Shown: piece by piece, positions 10,641-20,216 of the stretch
Layout: each line of letters opens with the position of its first letter
How positions within the stretch are numbered: position 1 is the first letter of the stretch
DNA from: Marinobacter salarius
GTDB taxonomy: Bacteria; Pseudomonadota; Gammaproteobacteria; Pseudomonadales; Oleiphilaceae
Reading direction: 5' to 3'
Assembly: GCF_032922745.1 (NCBI RefSeq)
Contig: NZ_CP136693.1
Span: 992,001 to 1,056,000 of the forward strand
DNA: 64,000 nt
Position numbers and translations under genes: made by a program
The notes under the pieces: model-generated
Told to the model about the DNA's origin: nothing
Databases searched by the model: none
What the model saw: only the letters and a program-made list of their open reading frames with translations

Positions 10641-11792
10641 ATGACAAAGAACGGTGTCATTCTCACCGGCGGTGGCGCGCGGGCGGCGTATCAGGTCGGC
10701 GTGCTTCGCGCTATCGCTGACATGTATCCGGACTGGAACCACCCGTTCAATGTCATTATCGGTACCTCGGCCGGGGCGATCAATGCCATGGCTCTTGCCG
10801 GTAACCGGGGGCTGTTTCGCCACAGTATTGATCATCTTGATAAAGTCTGGTCGGAACTGACCATGGACCGGGTATTCCGGGCGGATACCTTTAGCCTGAT
10901 GCGCAGCTTCAGCGCCATCGCCCGCAAGATGATCAGTCGCCCCATTGAGAGCGGGCCGGTTTCCTTTCTGGATAATTCGCCACTGCGGGAATTGCTGGAG
11001 CGGGAGATCGACCTGCAGAGCATTCGGCAAACCATTCAGGAGGGCCACATCGACGCTGTGGGCCTGAATGCCTGCGGTTACGCGACTGGCCAGAATGTGT
11101 GTTTCTTTGAAGGGGCTGAAGGGCTGCAAGGCTGGTCGGTCGGACAGCGTGGCGGCACCCGCACAGAGCTGGCAGTGGACCACATCATGGCGTCTGCGGC
11201 TATTCCCACTCTGTTTGCGCCGGTGAAGATCAACCGCGAGTACTTTGGTGATGGCGTGACCCGCCAGATGGCCCACATCAGTCCGGCATTGCGACTGGGT
11301 GCACGCAAGGTGCTGGTGATCGGGGTTAGTGCCAACGCGATGTGCCCGTCCAGGCGCCCGGAAAAACCCGGTATGCCAACGCTGACCCAGGTACTGGCCC
11401 ACGTGTTCAACGGCATGTTCCTGGATACGCTGGATTACGACATCGATCGCTCACGGTTGATCAACCAGTTGCTGGAACTGATCCCCGAGAAGAAACTGAA
11501 GGAATCCGGGCTGGACCTGAACCCGGTGGATATTCTGGAAATTTCCCCCTCCGAGCCCATCAACGAAATCGCCATGAAATACATTGACGCCATGCCGCTG
11601 GTGTTGCGACGGTTGACCGGTGCTTCGGACAACGCGCCTTTTTCCAGCGCCAATCTCGCCAGCTTCCTGCTGTTCGACAAACGCTTCTGTCGCGATTTGA
11701 TTGAGCTGGGCTACCGGGACGGTCAGAGCCAGTCCCGGCAGATTGAGCGGTTTTTCGAGAAGGAGTCGGGGCCTGAAGACTCAGCCCCGTAA
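10641..11792 (+). CDS. Patatin-like phospholipase
   Basis: 383 residues from the ATG at 10641 (MTKNGVILTGGGARAAYQVG), which places the oxyanion-hole motif GGGARAAY at the start as usual. GTSAGAINAMAL holds the nucleophile Ser, and YFGDGVTRQMA carries the Asp of the catalytic dyad (DG pair). The protein should hydrolyse acyl esters of phospholipids or neutral lipids in the cytosol or at the inner membrane. Its last 12 nt overlap the 3' end of the opposing pntB. Confidence 0.92.
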   Translation: MTKNGVILTGGGARAAYQVGVLRAIADMYPDWNHPFNVIIGTSAGAINAMALAGNRGLFRHSIDHLDKVWSELTMDRVFRADTFSLMRSFSAIARKMISRPIESGPVSFLDNSPLRELLEREIDLQSIRQTIQEGHIDAVGLNACGYATGQNVCFFEGAEGLQGWSVGQRGGTRTELAVDHIMASAAIPTLFAPVKINREYFGDGVTRQMAHISPALRLGARKVLVIGVSANAMCPSRRPEKPGMPTLTQVLAHVFNGMFLDTLDYDIDRSRLINQLLELIPEKKLKESGLDLNPVDILEISPSEPINEIAMKYIDAMPLVLRRLTGASDNAPFSSANLASFLLFDKRFCRDLIELGYRDGQSQSRQIERFFEKESGPEDSAP

Positions 11793-13172
11793 CCCACCTA
11801 CCAGCTTGTCGATGCTCTCCTTGGCATCACCGAACAGCATCCGGGTGTTGTCCTTGAAGAACAGCGGGTTCTCAACCCCGGAATACCCGGTGGCCATGCC
11901 CCGCTTGAGGACCACCACCTGGCGCGCCTTCCACACTTCCAGTACCGGCATGCCGGCAATCGGGCTGCCGGGATCTTCGGCGGCGGCCGGGTTTACGGTG
12001 TCGTTGGCACCGATGACCAGCACCACGTCGGTGCTAGGGAAATCATCGTTGATTTCGTCCATTTCCAGCACGATGTCATAAGGTACGTGGGCCTCAGCGA
12101 GCAGCACATTCATATGTCCGGGTAGGCGACCGGCCACCGGGTGAATGCCGAAACGCACGTTGACGCCGCGGTCCCGCAGGATTTTCGTCATCTCGCTGAC
12201 GCCATTCTGTGCCTGGGCGACCGCCATACCGTATCCCGGCACGATGATCACTGACTCGGCATTGCGAAGCTCTTCGCAGACATCGTCAGCACTGGATTCG
12301 TAGACCGTCTGGTCGGGGTCTGCCGCGCTGGAACTGCTGGTAGTCTGCCCGAATCCGCCCAGGATCACGCTGATGAACGAGCGATTCATGGCTTTGCACA
12401 TGATGTAGCTGAGGATGGCACCGCTGCTGCCTACCAGGGCACCCACCACAATCAGCAGGTCATTACCCAGCATGAACCCGATGGAGGCCGCGGCCCAACC
12501 GGAATAACTGTTCAGCATGGACACCACCACCGGCATGTCGGCGCCACCGATCGCCATGATCAGGTGAATGCCGAGCACCGAGGCAATGGCCGTCATGATG
12601 ACGAGGGAAATCAGCCCCAGCGCCATGCTGTCGGTACCGAGGAACCAGGCGCCCAGCAATACGCAGGCAATGATGGCCACCAGGTTCATTAGGTGCCGGC
12701 CTGGCAGTGTCAGTGCCTTGCTGTCGATACGGCCATCCAGCTTGCCGCAGGCCACCAGCGACCCGGTGAAGGTCACGGCGCCGATAAAGATACCGACAAA
12801 CACCTCCACCAGTTTGATGGTGTGTTCGGCACCCGTGGTGGCTACCAGGGGCTCGATATAGCCCGAGAAGCCCACCAATACCGCCGCCAGGCCCACGAAA
12901 CTGTGCAGCAGGGCCACCAGTTGCGGCATCTGGGTCATTTCCACCTTGTTGGCGATGGGGATACCAATACCGGCGCCCAGCAGCACCGCAATCACGATCG
13001 CGATAACACCACCGTCCACGCTGGCCAGGGTGGCGCCAACAGCGATGATGATGCCGGCGACACCATAAAGGTTCCCGCGCCGGGCGGATTCCTGATGGCT
13101 AAGGCCACCCAGGCTGAGGATAAAACAGATACTTGCGACCACGTAGGCCACGCTCACCAATCCTGTGCTCAT
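11781..13172 (-). CDS. pntB: NAD(P) transhydrogenase subunit beta
   Basis: 463 residues, the usual length. Nine or so membrane segments occupy the first about 270 residues; the soluble C-terminal NADP(H)-binding domain III shows the GYGMAVAQAQ nucleotide loop, RFGIHPVAGRLPGHMNVLLAEA and VLVIGANDTVNPAA, then the late KRGMATGYSGVENPLF. With PntA it forms the proton-translocating transhydrogenase that makes NADPH from NADH using the proton gradient. It lies 12 nt behind pntA in one operon. Confidence 0.97.
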   Translation of the reverse strand: MSTGLVSVAYVVASICFILSLGGLSHQESARRGNLYGVAGIIIAVGATLASVDGGVIAIVIAVLLGAGIGIPIANKVEMTQMPQLVALLHSFVGLAAVLVGFSGYIEPLVATTGAEHTIKLVEVFVGIFIGAVTFTGSLVACGKLDGRIDSKALTLPGRHLMNLVAIIACVLLGAWFLGTDSMALGLISLVIMTAIASVLGIHLIMAIGGADMPVVVSMLNSYSGWAAASIGFMLGNDLLIVVGALVGSSGAILSYIMCKAMNRSFISVILGGFGQTTSSSSAADPDQTVYESSADDVCEELRNAESVIIVPGYGMAVAQAQNGVSEMTKILRDRGVNVRFGIHPVAGRLPGHMNVLLAEAHVPYDIVLEMDEINDDFPSTDVVLVIGANDTVNPAAAEDPGSPIAGMPVLEVWKARQVVVLKRGMATGYSGVENPLFFKDNTRMLFGDAKESIDKLVGGLRG

Positions 13173-13184
13173 ATCGGGCGCCTC

Positions 13185-14762
13185 CTACTTGCGAAACATT
13201 TTGAGCATGCGATGGGTGACCCGGAAGCCGCCCCCCACGTTGATGCTGGCAATCAGCACCGCGAAAAAGGCCATGATGCCGACGGCAAGGTTCTCCGCCT
13301 GGGCCAGGTGCAGGATGGCACCGATTACGATGATGCCACTGATGGCATTGGTTACGCTCATCAGGGGCGTGTGCAGGGAAGGGGTCACGTTCCAGATGAC
13401 CTGCCAGCCGATAAAGCAGGACAGCACAAACACCGTGAAGTGCTGCAGGAAGCTTTCCGGCGCATGGGCACCAACCCCGTATAGCGCCAGGGCCGTGACC
13501 AGCAGCAGCGCGCCCTTGCCAAACTGGCTGCGGCGTTTGGCGTCTTGCCTCGCGGCCTCCTTGTCGGCAGCCGTGGGTTCTTCAGTGCCGGGCGCCGGCT
13601 TGGGGCTGACCGGCGCTTCCGGTTGAGGTGGTGGCCAGGTAACGTCGTTCTCTCGCACCACTGTCAGGCCACGGATCACATCGTCTTCCATGTTGACCTG
13701 GGGCTGGCCGTCTTTCTCCGGGGTTAGTTCAGTGATCAGGTGTACCAGGTTAGTGGCATAGAGATCGCTGGCCACCTTGGCCATACGGCTGGGCAGGTCG
13801 GTGTAGCCTATCAACGTCACGCCGTGATGGTGGGCCACCTTGCCGGGCTCTGTCAGCTCGCAGTTGCCCCCGCGTTCCGACGCCAGATCGACAATTACAC
13901 TGCCGGGTTTCATGGATTTCACCATATCGGCGGTGATCAGCTTGGGCGCGGGCTTGCCGGGAATCAGGGCGGTGGTGATGATGATATCCACCTCTTCGGC
14001 CTGTTCCGCGAACAGCGCCATCTCCGCCTTGATGAACTCGTCGCTCATCTGCTTGGCGTAGCCGCCGCCACCGCTGCCGTCCTCGTCGTCGAAATCCAGC
14101 ACCAGGAACTCGGCGCCCATGCTTTCAACCTGTTCTTTCACTTCCAGACGGGTATCAAACGCCCGCACAATGGCGCCCATGCTGTTTGCGGCGCCGATCG
14201 CAGCGAGGCCAGCGACGCCGGCCCCGATCACCATGATCTTTGCTGGCGGTACCTTGCCAGCCGCCGTCACCTGGCCGGTAAAGAACCGCCCGAAGTTGTT
14301 GGCCGCCTCAATCACCGCGCGGTAGCCGGCAATATTGGCCATGGCGCTCAAGGCATCCATCTTCTGGGCACGACTGATGCGAGGCAGGCTATCAATGGCG
14401 AAGGAGGTAATCTTTTTGGCCGCCAGCTTCTCCAGCAGTTCGGGATTCTGCGCTGGCCACAGGTAGCTGACCAGGAACGCCCCTTCCTTCATCAGGTCCA
14501 CTTCGTGTTTCTTGAGCGAAGGGTTCTTCATCGGCGCGCGGACCTTGAGGATAAAATCCGCGTCCTGCCAAAGCGATTTGGTGTCCGCCGCAATGGTAGC
14601 GCCCACTTTTTCGTAGGCATCATCCGTGTAATTCGCGGCCTCACCCGCGCCGCCTTCGACCATCACCTCATAGCCAAGGCCTATCAGCTTATGCACCGAG
14701 GGCGGCGTTGCCGCGACCCGTCGTTCATCCTCGAAAATTTCCCTGGGGATACCGATCTTCAT
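13185..14762 (-). CDS. pntA: NAD(P) transhydrogenase subunit alpha, full-length
   Basis: 525 residues. The N-terminal NAD(H)-binding domain I is complete (MKIGIPREIFEDERRVAATP, then KIMVIGAGVAGLAAIGAA and the RQD-region), followed by a Pro-rich linker (PPQPEAPVSPKPAPGTEEP) and a C-terminal domain with four membrane helices. It is the single-chain alpha subunit as in E. coli (510 residues), not the split PntAA/PntAB form. The upstream region to 14906 is AT-rich and holds the operon promoter. Confidence 0.97.
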   Translation of the reverse strand: MKIGIPREIFEDERRVAATPPSVHKLIGLGYEVMVEGGAGEAANYTDDAYEKVGATIAADTKSLWQDADFILKVRAPMKNPSLKKHEVDLMKEGAFLVSYLWPAQNPELLEKLAAKKITSFAIDSLPRISRAQKMDALSAMANIAGYRAVIEAANNFGRFFTGQVTAAGKVPPAKIMVIGAGVAGLAAIGAANSMGAIVRAFDTRLEVKEQVESMGAEFLVLDFDDEDGSGGGGYAKQMSDEFIKAEMALFAEQAEEVDIIITTALIPGKPAPKLITADMVKSMKPGSVIVDLASERGGNCELTEPGKVAHHHGVTLIGYTDLPSRMAKVASDLYATNLVHLITELTPEKDGQPQVNMEDDVIRGLTVVRENDVTWPPPQPEAPVSPKPAPGTEEPTAADKEAARQDAKRRSQFGKGALLLVTALALYGVGAHAPESFLQHFTVFVLSCFIGWQVIWNVTPSLHTPLMSVTNAISGIIVIGAILHLAQAENLAVGIMAFFAVLIASINVGGGFRVTHRMLKMFRK

Positions 14763-14906
14763 TGTAAGTGCGTCCTCCGGAATGACCGATTCACTGAAAG
14801 TCTCGGTTTTTACTTATAGGTAGACGCTAACAGATTTACAAAGGTTTTCCTAAAAACGAACAAAGCGAAAAAACGGAAAGGTAAAACGAAAAAAATAATA
14901 AGCCCG

Positions 14907-15539
14907 TTAGAGGTCCTTCTCTAACAGTGCCTGTACCTCACTTTCGGCCAGCCCATCCAGCATCGCCCCCCGAAACTGGCGGTTGATAAACCGCTCGGTT
15001 TCATGCTGGATCATTACCCGCTGCCCCGGTTTTCCAATGTAATCCATTGCCCTGAAAAGGATATAGCGAATGGTCATGCGGGAAATCTCATGAATCGTCT
15101 CCGTCGGCACAGCACTGACCAGCCGCCGCTCGATAATATCCTCCGCCATCTCGCGCGCGCTGGCATCCAACTGCGCCTCAAGCGCCCTGCGCAACAAAGC
15201 CGACGGCCCGTGAAGCTCCCGCACCGCCACCGTCGTTGCCGCCGGATTGGCCAGGAAGTAGTGGTAAACAAACGTCACCGTATCGTGGGACGCCTGCTCC
15301 GACGACTCCGCCATCCGCCGCAACTCCCGCACGCCGGCCTTCATGTCCTCGGCAATGTACCCAAGTACCTGCAGACCGAACTCGTCCAGATTCTTGAAGT
15401 GCCGATAAAAAGTATTGGGATTCAGTCCGGCCTCACGGGCCAGTTCCCGGAGACCGAGAGATGTCAGGCTGCGGCTCTGGGTAATCAACCTGAGCGCCGC
15501 CTGAATCAGCTTCAGTTTTCCACCGGTAATCATGTTCAT
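14907..15539 (-). CDS. TetR family regulator, FabR/DesT-like
   Basis: 210 residues from the ATG at 15539 (MNMITGGKLKLIQAAL); the frame extends upstream into the hairpin element and is not preferred. The HTH is LGLRELAREAGLNPNTFYRHF, very like that of FabR and DesT, repressors that sense acyl-CoA saturation. The rest is a helical ligand-binding domain with an FLANPAATTVAVRELHG stretch. It is divergent from the flavin monooxygenase gene, with a hairpin element and a repeated operator-like block between them. It could regulate that gene, itself, or both. Confidence 0.88.
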   Translation of the reverse strand: MNMITGGKLKLIQAALRLITQSRSLTSLGLRELAREAGLNPNTFYRHFKNLDEFGLQVLGYIAEDMKAGVRELRRMAESSEQASHDTVTFVYHYFLANPAATTVAVRELHGPSALLRRALEAQLDASAREMAEDIIERRLVSAVPTETIHEISRMTIRYILFRAMDYIGKPGQRVMIQHETERFINRQFRGAMLDGLAESEVQALLEKDL

Positions 15540-15568
15540 TGAGCATGCACCTAAAGTATGCGGACGAG

Positions 15569-15666
15569 TTGGGGGAGGGGGTTCCCGAAACTGTGCGGAG
15601 CCATGGATGGCGGAGCTCAAGCGCCACATGGATGTGCTCGAGCGTGTTTCGGAAAAGCCTTCCCAA
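15569..15666 (+). repeat. Dispersed hairpin element, copy 1 (imperfect arms)
   Basis: Core 15592-15645 (54 nt) contains GCGGAGCCATGGATGGCGGA and CACATGGATGTG, two small hairpins. Arms 15569-15591 and 15646-15666 are inverted repeats ending GAAAC/GTTTC but with mismatches and a 2-nt length difference, the weakest of the eight copies. It starts 30 nt upstream of the TetR start codon. Confidence 0.88.
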
Positions 15667-15746
15667 TTGCCCCAGCCCCCGAAGTTTGATCTGGGGGACA
15701 GTTAGTTATCAAACGAGGCCAAACAGCCAGATCCTGATGTTTGGAA

Positions 15747-15786
15747 GTATACAACTGTCTACTCTGTTGGGTATACATGTGTCTAC
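15747..15786. promoter_or_regulatory. Repeated operator-like block before the flavin monooxygenase gene
   Basis: GTATACAACTGTCTAC (15747) and GTATACATGTGTCTAC (15771) are 14/16 identical direct repeats with a 24-bp period. Each half is also a loose inverted repeat (GTATAC against GTAGAC). The position, 72 nt before the monooxygenase start and between it and a TetR gene, fits a two-site TetR operator. Binding itself is inferred. Confidence 0.65.
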
Positions 15787-15857
15787 CGCCAATCATCATG
15801 GCGAAACAGACAACAACAGGCAAGGCCAGAAGGCCAGCGAACAGCGAGGTGGAAAAC

Positions 15858-17435
15858 ATGAGTCAGACAGCAAAAATCGCCATCATCGGCACCGGATTCT
15901 CCGGCCTGGGCATGGGGATCAAACTCAAAGAAGCCGGATACGACAACTTCGTCATCCTCGAACAAAGCGACGACGTCGGCGGCACCTGGCACGAAAACCA
16001 CTACCCCGGCTGTGCCTGCGACGTCCAATCCGCCCTCTACTCCTTCTCGTTCGAACAAAACCCCAACTGGACCCGCATGTTCGCCCAGCAGAAAGAAATC
16101 CAGGCCTACCTGCGAAGCTGCGCCGAAAAATACGACCTCATGAAACACGTGCGCTTGAACACCCACGTGGCGGGTGCCCGCTTTGACGAGAAAACCCAAA
16201 GCTGGACCGTCGAAACCTGCGACAGCCCCAAGCTCTGGGCCTACATGCAGGACAAGGGCCTGAACCCCGGCGACAAACTCAACCGCAAAGACAAGGGCCT
16301 GCCCAAATTCAGCACCTTCAAGGCAGATGTTGTGGTTTCCGGCATGGGCGGCCTTAGCACCCCGGCATACCCCAACATCAAAGGCATCGACACCTTCACC
16401 GGCAAAAGCTTCCACTCCCAGGACTGGGACCATGACTACGACTTCAAGGGCAAGCGCGTAGCAGTGATTGGCACCGGCGCCTCAGCCATTCAGTTCGTAC
16501 CGGAAGTGGCCAAAGACGCAGCTCACCTCGACCTCTACCAGCGGACTCCACCGTGGATCGTGCCCAAGCCTGATCGCGAGATCCGCCCGCTGGAAAGGAT
16601 GATGTTCCGCAAGTTCCCGCAGACCCTGAACGCCTTTCGCCAGAGCATCTACTGGATGCTGGAAGCACGGGTACTGGGCTTTGTAGGCAATCCGCGAATC
16701 CTCAAAATCGGCGAATTACAGGCACGCCGCCATATCCGCAACCAGATCAAGGACAAGGAACTGCGCAGGAAAGTTACCCCGGACTTTCACTTCGGCTGCA
16801 AGCGGGTGCTGATTTCAAACAACTATTACCCGGCGCTGGCCCAGGATAACGTCGAGGTGCTGACCGACGGCATCCGCGAAGTGCGTGGCAATATGATCGT
16901 GGATAACAACGGCCATGAGAGGGAAGTGGACTGCATCATTTATGGCACCGGCTTCAAGGCCCAGGACCCGATACCCGCAGGCATGGTACATGGCCGTGGC
17001 GGCCAGGACCTGCTGGATGCATGGAAAGGCGGTGCCGAAGCCTACAAGGGTAGCGCCATTGCCGGCTTCCCCAACTTCTTCATGCTCATGGGCCCCAATA
17101 CCGGCCTCGGCCACAGCTCCATGGTCTATATGATCGAAAGCCAGATCCAGTATGTGCTGGATGCCCTGAAGAAAATGGACAAGCACGGCTGGAAGAGCGT
17201 GGAAGTGAAGGAAAACGCCCAAAGCCAATACAACGCCTCTATTCACGCCAAGCTCGGCGACTCCGTGTGGCAGACCGGCTGTAAGAGCTGGTATGTGAAC
17301 GAGAATGGAAAGAACACCACGCTATGGCCGGGCTTCACCTGGCAATTCCGCCAGCAGACGAAGCGGTTTGACGCGGGGCAGTATGTGTGTGAGCCAGAGG
17401 CTGTAGACGTCGAGCAGGCGGCTCCGGCGGTTTAG
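15858..17435 (+). CDS. Flavin-containing Baeyer-Villiger-type monooxygenase
   Basis: 525 residues from the ATG at 15858, with GAGGTGG about 6 nt upstream; an ATG at 15798 in frame is weaker. IAIIGTGFSGLGMG is the FAD Rossmann motif, FTGKSFHSQDW matches the Baeyer-Villiger fingerprint FxGxxxHxxxW, and VAVIGTGASAIQF binds NADPH. The enzyme should insert oxygen into ketones or aldehydes, or hydroxylate lipophilic substrates. A TetR regulator is divergent. Related proteins in marine hydrocarbon users act on alkanes or ketones, but substrate cannot be read from sequence. Confidence 0.92.
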   Translation: MSQTAKIAIIGTGFSGLGMGIKLKEAGYDNFVILEQSDDVGGTWHENHYPGCACDVQSALYSFSFEQNPNWTRMFAQQKEIQAYLRSCAEKYDLMKHVRLNTHVAGARFDEKTQSWTVETCDSPKLWAYMQDKGLNPGDKLNRKDKGLPKFSTFKADVVVSGMGGLSTPAYPNIKGIDTFTGKSFHSQDWDHDYDFKGKRVAVIGTGASAIQFVPEVAKDAAHLDLYQRTPPWIVPKPDREIRPLERMMFRKFPQTLNAFRQSIYWMLEARVLGFVGNPRILKIGELQARRHIRNQIKDKELRRKVTPDFHFGCKRVLISNNYYPALAQDNVEVLTDGIREVRGNMIVDNNGHEREVDCIIYGTGFKAQDPIPAGMVHGRGGQDLLDAWKGGAEAYKGSAIAGFPNFFMLMGPNTGLGHSSMVYMIESQIQYVLDALKKMDKHGWKSVEVKENAQSQYNASIHAKLGDSVWQTGCKSWYVNENGKNTTLWPGFTWQFRQQTKRFDAGQYVCEPEAVDVEQAAPAV

Positions 17436-17452
17436 ATTGCCTGGTTCGGTGT

Positions 17453-17490
17453 ATACCCAATATGGGCTGAAAGTTACTCATATTGGGTAT
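17453..17490. terminator. Terminator-like inverted repeat between convergent genes
   Basis: ATACCCAATATG (17453-17464) and its exact complement (17479-17490) form a 12-bp stem around 14 nt, followed by a short T run. It overlaps the stop codon of the opposing gene ending at 17474, so it may serve both. The AT-rich stem is less typical of strong terminators. Confidence 0.65.
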
Positions 17491-18745
17491 TTTGCACAAT
17501 CAGGCATCGGAATCCTCGATTATCCTCGCCGTGGCCCGATAGGCACAGTTGCTGACCTTCATGGGACAATTGGACACCATTGTTTTTGCGGGACAGAGGG
17601 TTATTCAGGCTCTTGAGATCGTCGGGTACACCTTTAAAGGCAATAACCTGATTGAGCAGGCTGAGTTTGCCGTGGATGTTGAAGGCTTCAGTCACATAGT
17701 TTTGGAAAGCGGGACCTCCCGCCCTGGCGAGTATAGTGCCGGTGGGATTGCGCAGCCAGGATGCCTTTACCTCGATTTCAGCAGCCTCATTAACCTGCTC
17801 ACGGTAGTCTTTCGGGGTGAGCTGTGAGAGTTCGATCGCCTGCAGATAGGCAGGCAGTACGGAATTGATGGTCATATTGGGTTTGAAAACCGCTCGCACC
17901 CACCAGCCCGGTGTCCAGGTATTGTCGCTTGAGGTGTCAAAGAATTGAGGGTGCCGATCAAGGGACTGGTACATGTAATACCCCATGGCAAACTCCCTTG
18001 CCATCGCAAGCGTGAAATCCCGTTCGGCCCTGGTCATTGGGGGTACTTCTGGTGCCAGATCATAGCCATGTCGCGCTAATATCTCGGAGAGCACGTCCAG
18101 ATTCTCCGACATCAGCGCCAGGTAGACCATTTTGCCAATGATGGTATCCGCCCTGACCAACTGAGTGCGCACACGATCGAGGGTGCTCTCCAGCAGCCGA
18201 ACGGCCGCTTCAGGATCTCCCCGGTCGGCCTCCCGAAGAGCTTCCAGCATCACCAGCCGGTGGCCACTGAGCAGGTAATGGAAACTGGGCATAGGTTCGT
18301 GGACCGATGGTTTGGCCAGCGACTGGAAACCGTCCATGGTCATGAAGGTGCGGTAGCGGTCGAGCACCGTTTTGTCAGCCTCGGAAAGCGCTGGAGCCTC
18401 ATTCCAGGACGATAGCACCCGAACTCTACAGTTCTCATCAGTCCACCGGCAGAAAAAGGCGCCCTCGGGCCTGGCAAGAGCCTCGTAGTCTGGCCAGGGG
18501 GCCCGCTCCGTGGTGAACGGGTCGTCTGCTTCGAGTTGATCCTGTTCCCGGGAATAGGCAAGAAGACTCTCGCCAATATCGGAGGGTTCCCCATTCAGCG
18601 GCGCGTCAATGCCCAGCAGATAAAGATAGGCCTCGTTGGTCTTTTTCGCGGTCGTCTGCTCAACCAGTGCAGGGACTTCCGGGGATAGAGGTTCATCAAA
18701 CTGGAGCAGTATCAGCGCGATGATCACCAAAGGCATGAAAAACAT
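17474..18745 (-). CDS. Hypothetical protein, membrane-anchored
   Basis: 423 residues, family not recognised. An N-terminal hydrophobic segment (MFFMPLVIIALILLQF) should anchor or export it, and a soluble, mostly helical domain follows with Cys residues in FFCRWTDENCRVRV. The first about 110 residues resemble those of the protein at 20688-21152 (shared pattern: hydrophobic start, FD(E/D), AYLYLLGIDAP against AFFYLLGISAP, a conserved Y near 65, then a Cys). It is monocistronic; the next gene upstream is divergent. Confidence 0.75.
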   Translation of the reverse strand: MFFMPLVIIALILLQFDEPLSPEVPALVEQTTAKKTNEAYLYLLGIDAPLNGEPSDIGESLLAYSREQDQLEADDPFTTERAPWPDYEALARPEGAFFCRWTDENCRVRVLSSWNEAPALSEADKTVLDRYRTFMTMDGFQSLAKPSVHEPMPSFHYLLSGHRLVMLEALREADRGDPEAAVRLLESTLDRVRTQLVRADTIIGKMVYLALMSENLDVLSEILARHGYDLAPEVPPMTRAERDFTLAMAREFAMGYYMYQSLDRHPQFFDTSSDNTWTPGWWVRAVFKPNMTINSVLPAYLQAIELSQLTPKDYREQVNEAAEIEVKASWLRNPTGTILARAGGPAFQNYVTEAFNIHGKLSLLNQVIAFKGVPDDLKSLNNPLSRKNNGVQLSHEGQQLCLSGHGEDNRGFRCLIVQNTQYE

Positions 18746-18849
18746 AGGTCGTTTCCTGATCCTTGGAAAGTCTGTTTAGTTTACCAAAGGCTTGATAGAA
18801 AACCTTGCCTGCATCATCGTTTGTAAAAGGGCGCAACGGAGAGCACACC

Positions 18850-19815
18850 ATGACCAAACCAACCCTACCCGATGAATCCGGGATTCTGGAGGCGGAGCGG
18901 CGTATTCGACCATACCTGGGCGAAACGCCATTGCTACAGGTGCCTGATCTGGATGCCACCATGGGCCAGCCGCTGGGTTTGAAGTGTGAGAGCTTTCAGC
19001 GCACCGGCAGTTTCAAGGCTCGGGGTGCACTGAACTGGCTGCTGACCGCCAGTGCTGACGAACTCGAGGCTGGCCTGGTGACGGTGTCCGCCGGGAATCA
19101 TGCAATCGGCCTGGCCTGGGCGGCGGCCATGCAGGATGTTCCGCTCACGGTGGTGATGCCGGAAGGTTCCAGCCCGTTGAAGATTCACCGCACCCGGGCG
19201 CTGGGCGCCGAAGTGATTGTGCACGGGAATATCCAGCAGGCGGTGGCGCTGTGCCATCAATTGCGGGATGACAAGGGGCGGACGCTGGTTCACCCTTACA
19301 ATGATGTCCGCATCATGGCTGGACAGGGCACCGTTGGCCTGGAATTGCTGCGCCAGCAGTCGGATGTGGATCGGATACTGTGCCCCATCGGAGGCGGCGG
19401 TTTGATTTCCGGGCTGGGGCTGGCCATCAAGGCACAGCGGCCGGAAGTGGAGCTGATCGGCGTGGAGCCGGAGGGTGCGGCGACCATGTTTAACGCCTGG
19501 CACAAGCAGGATGCCAGCGCCAGCCTCGACTCGGTGGATACCTGGGCTGCCAGCCTGGCACCGGCGGTGGTGGGAAATTGTACCTATGCCGCCTCCCGCC
19601 AGGTGGTGGACCGGATTGTGACGGTTACCGAGGCAGGTATCAGGGAGGCGAGCAGACGCCTGCTGACCGAGGCCAAACTCTATGTGGAACCCGGTGCCAG
19701 CGTCGGCTTGGCGGCGGTACTGGAAAGCCAGGTTATGCCTGAATCAGAGAAGACTACAGTTCTGATTATTACCGGCGGCAACCTGGATCTGGAGCAGGTC
19801 GGTCAGTGTCTATGA
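18850..19815 (+). CDS. Threonine/serine dehydratase, catabolic type
   Basis: 321 residues from the ATG at 18850. The PLP Lys is in GSFKARGALNWL (residue 56), SAGNHAIGLAWAA binds the substrate, and CPIGGGGLISGLGLA is the phosphate loop. There is no C-terminal ACT domain, so it is the short class like TdcB or mammalian serine racemase/dehydratase rather than biosynthetic IlvA. It converts L-threonine or L-serine to 2-oxo acids and ammonia. A role on other hydroxy-amino acids (for example hydroxyaspartate) is possible. Confidence 0.9.
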   Translation: MTKPTLPDESGILEAERRIRPYLGETPLLQVPDLDATMGQPLGLKCESFQRTGSFKARGALNWLLTASADELEAGLVTVSAGNHAIGLAWAAAMQDVPLTVVMPEGSSPLKIHRTRALGAEVIVHGNIQQAVALCHQLRDDKGRTLVHPYNDVRIMAGQGTVGLELLRQQSDVDRILCPIGGGGLISGLGLAIKAQRPEVELIGVEPEGAATMFNAWHKQDASASLDSVDTWAASLAPAVVGNCTYAASRQVVDRIVTVTEAGIREASRRLLTEAKLYVEPGASVGLAAVLESQVMPESEKTTVLIITGGNLDLEQVGQCL

Positions 19816-19871
19816 TCCTAGTTTAGTGAGCGCCATCGGTCTGGGAGAGCCTGGACACAATCTACGTAAGC

Positions 19872-20162
19872 TCAGTCTGCCACTCTCGGACCGGTAGGGT
19901 TGCAAGACTCTGTGTGCTCTAGACAAAGCTGTGCAATGTGATCCAGAAAATGGCTTTTATAAGGGTTGGTTTCCGGTAGCTTTGGCAGCCACCAGTTGTA
20001 GAGCAGAAGGTAGGTGTCAGACAGGGCACTTTGCACGGGGTCGTCGAGATTGGGTTTTGTCATCAAATGAGAGATAAGTGGAAACGGAAGGTATAGAAAG
20101 ATACTCAGTACCAATACGAACGTTGCTGCAAAAATAAGCCCGTGTTTCTTTTTAGTGGTCAT
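19872..20162 (-). CDS. Small hypothetical membrane-anchored protein
   Basis: 96 residues. The N-terminus is basic then hydrophobic (MTTKKKHGLIFAATFVLVLS), a signal anchor, followed by a soluble tail with two Cys near the end (LCLEHTESC). It is not recognised. It belongs to a run of three small genes on the minus strand (19872-21152) that appear species-specific. The reading frame is plausible but unsupported by a known family. Confidence 0.5.
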   Translation of the reverse strand: MTTKKKHGLIFAATFVLVLSIFLYLPFPLISHLMTKPNLDDPVQSALSDTYLLLYNWWLPKLPETNPYKSHFLDHIAQLCLEHTESCNPTGPRVAD

Positions 20163-20216
20163 TGGAAATTCCTTTTTCAGTGGAGTTGGTTTTCACGAGA
20201 GCTTGAACCTTCAGAA

